Positions 61,157 through 64,000 of a stretch of 64,000 nucleotides of DNA are shown here, piece by piece. Under the pieces are notes generated by a model. It did not search any database. It had not been told where the DNA came from and saw only the letters and a program-made list of their open reading frames with translations. The translations under genes and the position numbers were made by a program. How positions within the stretch are numbered: position 1 is the first letter of the stretch; every line of letters starts with the position of its first letter. This DNA is from Desulfobacterales bacterium (GTDB lineage: Bacteria; Desulfobacterota; Desulfobacteria; Desulfobacterales; JARGFK01): NCBI GenBank assembly GCA_029211065.1, contig JARGFK010000009.1, positions 1-64,000 on the forward strand, read 5' to 3'.

Positions 61157-63151
61157 TTATTCCTGACGGCCGGCAAAAGCCAGCGATTCACCAAGCTGCT
61201 CGTCCATTCTCAAAAGATCGCCGCGCATCCGTGCATGCATGCGTTCGGCCGAACGTTGGGCGCTGTATAAAAGAATTTTTCCGACAGAGCGCATCAGGAC
61301 CCCCTGCGGCCGTCTCAGGACTAAATTTGCCATAAATTGAACCCATTTAGCAATATAAACGGCGATGAGTTCATCTTCGAGCGAAGCGATGGATTCAATA
61401 CTTCCGGGATCTCCCTGACGCCCGCACCGGCCAAAAAGCTGTCGATCGATTCGCCGGGCGTCATGACGTTCGGTTGCGATCACATGAAGTCCGCCCATAT
61501 CCACCACATCCTGACCCAGCTTGATATCCGTCCCCCGCCCGGCCATATTGGTCGCCACCGTGATCCTGCCCGGCGCACCAGCCTCTGCAATGATATCAGC
61601 CTCTTCTTTATCCTGGCGGGCGTTCAACACCCGATGCGGCAAATTCACTCCTTCCAGAAGACTGCTTAAATGCTCGGAAGCTTCAACCGAACGCGTTCCA
61701 ATGAGGATGGGCCGCCCGATTTCATTCATACTTGAAACAGTCTGAACGACCGCTTTCCATTTTTGTTCGGCAGTTCGACAGAAACGATCCGGAAACCTTT
61801 TCCTGCGAATCGATCGGTTGGGGGGAATCGTCACCACCCGCAGACGATAGATGGACCATAATTCGCCGGCCACCTCCCGGGCGGTTCCCGTCATTCCGGC
61901 AACTCGGAGATAACGTCGAAAAAACCGCTGATAGCTGATTCGCGCCCGTGTTTCCTTATGCCGTGTCACCGGACAATCCTCTTTTATTTCGATCAGCTGA
62001 TGAAGACCCCGTTCCCAGGAGCGGTCGGGCATCAATCGGCCCGTGTATTCATCGATGATCTGAATTTTACCGTCCTTTATCAGGTAGTGTTTATCCTTGC
62101 TGAATAAATGCAATGCCACCAGCGCCTGCCGAACCAATTCCTGCCGCTGTTCTTCACTGGCCTGCAAGCCCACCTCCGCCCAATTCAAGTCCTGGGTCCG
62201 GGATTCGCCATGGGCACTCAACTCCACCTTACGTTCATTAACCGAAAGCATAAAGTCCTTTTTCGGGTCAAGTCCCCTGGCAAACGCCATGGCGTACTGG
62301 TAAACCTCGGGGCCATAACTGCTGTCGCCTTCCGCTGAAATAATCAGAGGGGTGCGGGCCTCATCAACAAGGACACTATCGGCTTCGTCCACAATGGCAA
62401 AATGCAACCCTCGCATGAGAAGCTGATTGATTCTGGATTTTTCGCCGTAAAGTTTTTCAAGCTTCAGTCTGACCGGTGTGGGTCTGTCCCAGAGCACAAT
62501 CCGGTCCCTGAGATAATCAAAAGTAACCTCTTTGTTGGTGCAGTAGGTAATATCACAGCGATAAGATTCCCGCTTGGCTGCGGGATCCATGCCGTGAACA
62601 ATATACCCCGCTTTGATTCCCAGGGCGCTGTAAATCGGCCGCATCCATTCAGAATCGCGTTTGGCAAGGTAATCATTAACCGTGATGATGTGAACCGGTA
62701 CACCCGCAAGCGCAGCGGTACAGGCCGGAAGTGTGGCGGTGAGGGTTTTCCCTTCCCCGGTCTCCATCTCGGCCACCATGCCATTGAGCAAAACCCAGCC
62801 GCCGAGCAGCTGAACATCAAAATGACGGTGACCGAGGGTACGATCCGCCACCTCGCGCACCAGCGCAAAGGTCAATCCCACCAGTTCCTCGGTATACCCT
62901 TCACTTCGCAATCGCTGTCTGAGCATCCGGCTCGTTTCCAGTATTTCTTTATCGCTCTTTGCCGACATCGCACTTCCATGGACAGCGGTCGCCCGGATGA
63001 TTCCACTGAAACGTTTTGCCCGGGGTCTTAGCCAGGGCGCAAAAACCCCCTCGACGGCCGCCGCCATGCGGTCCATTTTGCTTAAATCAGGTTCATCGCG
63101 TTCCGGATAAACACCTTTTATGGAATTTACATTTGTCCCGGGGCTATACAT
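61157..63151 (-). CDS. SecA paralogue lacking the C-terminal third
   Basis: The 664-residue ATPase has the SecA motor motifs: Walker A METGEGKTLTATLPA near 129, ITVNDYLAKRD near 156, DEAD-box VDEADSVLVDEARTPLIIS near 254, and the PPXD region with IDEYTGRLMPDRSWERGLHQ near 366. AGMTGTA near 419, NMAGRGTDIKLG near 535 and DRQLFGRCGRQGDPG near 569 complete the set. Housekeeping SecA has about 830-900 residues; here the helical wing, C-terminal linker and zinc-binding tail are missing or much reduced. It is sandwiched between two adaptor genes, overlapping the upstream one by eight bases. This suggests a dedicated export or membrane-assembly ATPase rather than the general translocase. Confidence 0.9.
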   Translation of the reverse strand: MYSPGTNVNSIKGVYPERDEPDLSKMDRMAAAVEGVFAPWLRPRAKRFSGIIRATAVHGSAMSAKSDKEILETSRMLRQRLRSEGYTEELVGLTFALVREVADRTLGHRHFDVQLLGGWVLLNGMVAEMETGEGKTLTATLPACTAALAGVPVHIITVNDYLAKRDSEWMRPIYSALGIKAGYIVHGMDPAAKRESYRCDITYCTNKEVTFDYLRDRIVLWDRPTPVRLKLEKLYGEKSRINQLLMRGLHFAIVDEADSVLVDEARTPLIISAEGDSSYGPEVYQYAMAFARGLDPKKDFMLSVNERKVELSAHGESRTQDLNWAEVGLQASEEQRQELVRQALVALHLFSKDKHYLIKDGKIQIIDEYTGRLMPDRSWERGLHQLIEIKEDCPVTRHKETRARISYQRFFRRYLRVAGMTGTAREVAGELWSIYRLRVVTIPPNRSIRRKRFPDRFCRTAEQKWKAVVQTVSSMNEIGRPILIGTRSVEASEHLSSLLEGVNLPHRVLNARQDKEEADIIAEAGAPGRITVATNMAGRGTDIKLGQDVVDMGGLHVIATERHDARRIDRQLFGRCGRQGDPGSIESIASLEDELIAVYIAKWVQFMANLVLRRPQGVLMRSVGKILLYSAQRSAERMHARMRGDLLRMDEQLGESLAFAGRQE

Positions 63152-64000
63152 TGAATCTCTTTAGAAAAAGTTGCCTTAATCCTCGATACCAGCGCCAGAC
63201 AATCGGCTCTTTCCCGTGCCCGAAACGGACATAAACCCGCTCTCCTACCCTGTAAAGACCTCTATAAAAGGGTAATTTAATGTCAAAGAGAAATACTTTT
63301 TGAAAAGCCTTAATGTCCAGCATCGATCGCGGGTCGATGGCAATTTCACCGCCCCCCTCCTGGCTCAGAGTCCGCCCGGGAATCTGATCCGTTGCGCCGG
63401 GCACTTCACGCTGCATCACGGCAGACAAGGTCTCATCCATTCTTCCCGGCAAACGAACCTGGATATCCGTGGTGTGTTGCCGCACAAAATCAACATCCTG
63501 CTGGAAAACAATCACACGGACCGCCAGGACGGAACGATCCAAAACATAACCGAGCAGTTCCCCCCGCCGCACAAATCTTCCGGGAAGATCCTGGGACATC
63601 GGCACGACGAAAGTCCCTCCACCGGGACTTCTAATCATCAACTCAGCCGCCCGTTCACGGGCATCTGCAAGTTTGCTTGCAATGTTATTCATTTCTTCTT
63701 TGGTGATTTCAGCTTTGACCCGTTCCGTGAAAACCTGGGTGTCGTACGTCGCCTGGATCTCACGCAGCTGAGATTCCAATACCTTGATATGAGCCGGCAG
63801 CAGCGGATCGAAGCACGCTATCAAAGCATCACCGGGTTCGACGCGGCTGCCCGGTTCGGCAACGAAACGTTCGATAAAACCATCTGTGCCCGCCCGGGCA
63901 AAGGCTTGTTCAGAAATCCACATCACCCCTTCTGCGCGAGTGCTGAGCGGAACCGGCACAAGGGTGACCAGGGCAACAAAACCCGTCAGGACTACACCCG
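63144..64000 (-). CDS. Membrane-anchored HlyD-like adaptor, N-terminus cut by window edge
   Basis: The frame is open from 63144 to the right edge (285 codons seen). The visible part starts with a membrane helix (GVVLTGFVALVTLVPVPL). A lipoyl-like half GFIERFVAEPGSRVEPGDALI near residue 45, a coiled-coil (about 75-125), and RSPGGGTFVVPMSQDLPGRFVRRGELLGYV as the second half follow, then a beta-barrel with RVYVRFGHGKEPIVWRWYRG. It resembles the C-terminal part of proteins in which an M50-peptidase-like multi-helix membrane region precedes an HlyD region; the missing N-terminus would decide this. Its TAG stop overlaps the SecA-like start (ATGTATAG). Confidence 0.75.
   Translation of the reverse strand, partial: GVVLTGFVALVTLVPVPLSTRAEGVMWISEQAFARAGTDGFIERFVAEPGSRVEPGDALIACFDPLLPAHIKVLESQLREIQATYDTQVFTERVKAEITKEEMNNIASKLADARERAAELMIRSPGGGTFVVPMSQDLPGRFVRRGELLGYVLDRSVLAVRVIVFQQDVDFVRQHTTDIQVRLPGRMDETLSAVMQREVPGATDQIPGRTLSQEGGGEIAIDPRSMLDIKAFQKVFLFDIKLPFYRGLYRVGERVYVRFGHGKEPIVWRWYRGLRQLFLKRFNV

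Overview
The window reads as a chromosomal segment of a Gram-negative anaerobe, most likely a Desulfobacterota (deltaproteobacterial, sulfate-reducer-like) genome. The reasons are: a SelA selenocysteine synthase; a hemC / cobA-hemD pair of the type feeding siroheme and cobalamin; an acyl-CoA dehydrogenase with its own EtfBA; several acid-uptake systems (Liv-type ABC, DctPQM TRAP, TAXI-TRAP) beside CoA ligase and UbiD genes; and many short-period intergenic repeats. No rRNA operon, CRISPR array or intact prophage is visible. The lineage is an inference from gene content only.

Layout. 1-5.6 kb (minus): amidohydrolase lipoprotein, M48 protease, a broken ORF6N gene, pyrF, rfbB and a diacylglycerol-kinase-like lipid kinase. 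5.9-10.2 kb (plus): selA, a degenerate GGDEF/TPR protein, gmhA and a protein of unknown function. 10.6-14.2 kb (minus): an operon of UbiD decarboxylase, zinc-ribbon microprotein, isochorismatase-type hydrolase and MFS carrier. 14.5-17.2 kb: FmdB-like regulator, hemC, cobA-hemD. 17.4-18 kb: DUF433/DUF5615 toxin-antitoxin pair. 18.3-30 kb: SEC-C methionine aminopeptidase, acyl-CoA dehydrogenase-etfBA, MscS channel, radical SAM protein, lytic transglycosylase, TIM-barrel protein, double M16 protease, HhH protein. 31.6-38.4 kb: Liv-type ABC transporter followed by an acyl-CoA ligase. 38.8-44.5 kb: RpiR regulator, TAXI-TRAP transporter, AtuA-like protein and DUF4387 protein, a probable catabolic module of unknown substrate. 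45.7-49.2 kb: MFS carrier, Cys-rich microprotein, ChrA and an HD hydrolase.

49.4-52.8 kb is an accessory island beside the only tRNA gene found, tRNA-Asn(GTT). It holds two small GIY-YIG nuclease genes and a third fragment, an AbiEi/AbiEii toxin-antitoxin cassette, an amidoligase gene remnant, and several damaged copies of the tRNA-Asn gene. In these copies short segments are replaced by a hairpin, TCCCGCC-N2/3-GGCGGGA, and a 109-bp unit carrying the tRNA 5' half is perfectly duplicated. I regard this as the most unusual structure in the window. 52.9-56.1 kb carries aspS (with residues typical of a non-discriminating AspRS, fitting the neighbouring tRNA-Asn) and hisS.

56.4-59.5 kb is a DctPQM TRAP transporter, followed by a decayed IS5-like transposase. 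The right edge (60.3-64 kb, minus) is a compact operon of a membrane-anchored biotinyl/lipoyl-type adaptor protein (cut by the edge), a short SecA paralogue and an HlyD-type adaptor. It looks like an uncharacterised SecA/membrane-fusion-protein export or maturation module. Between genes, at least seven loci carry degenerate repeats in strict 7- or 8-base phase, usually arranged as inverted arms.
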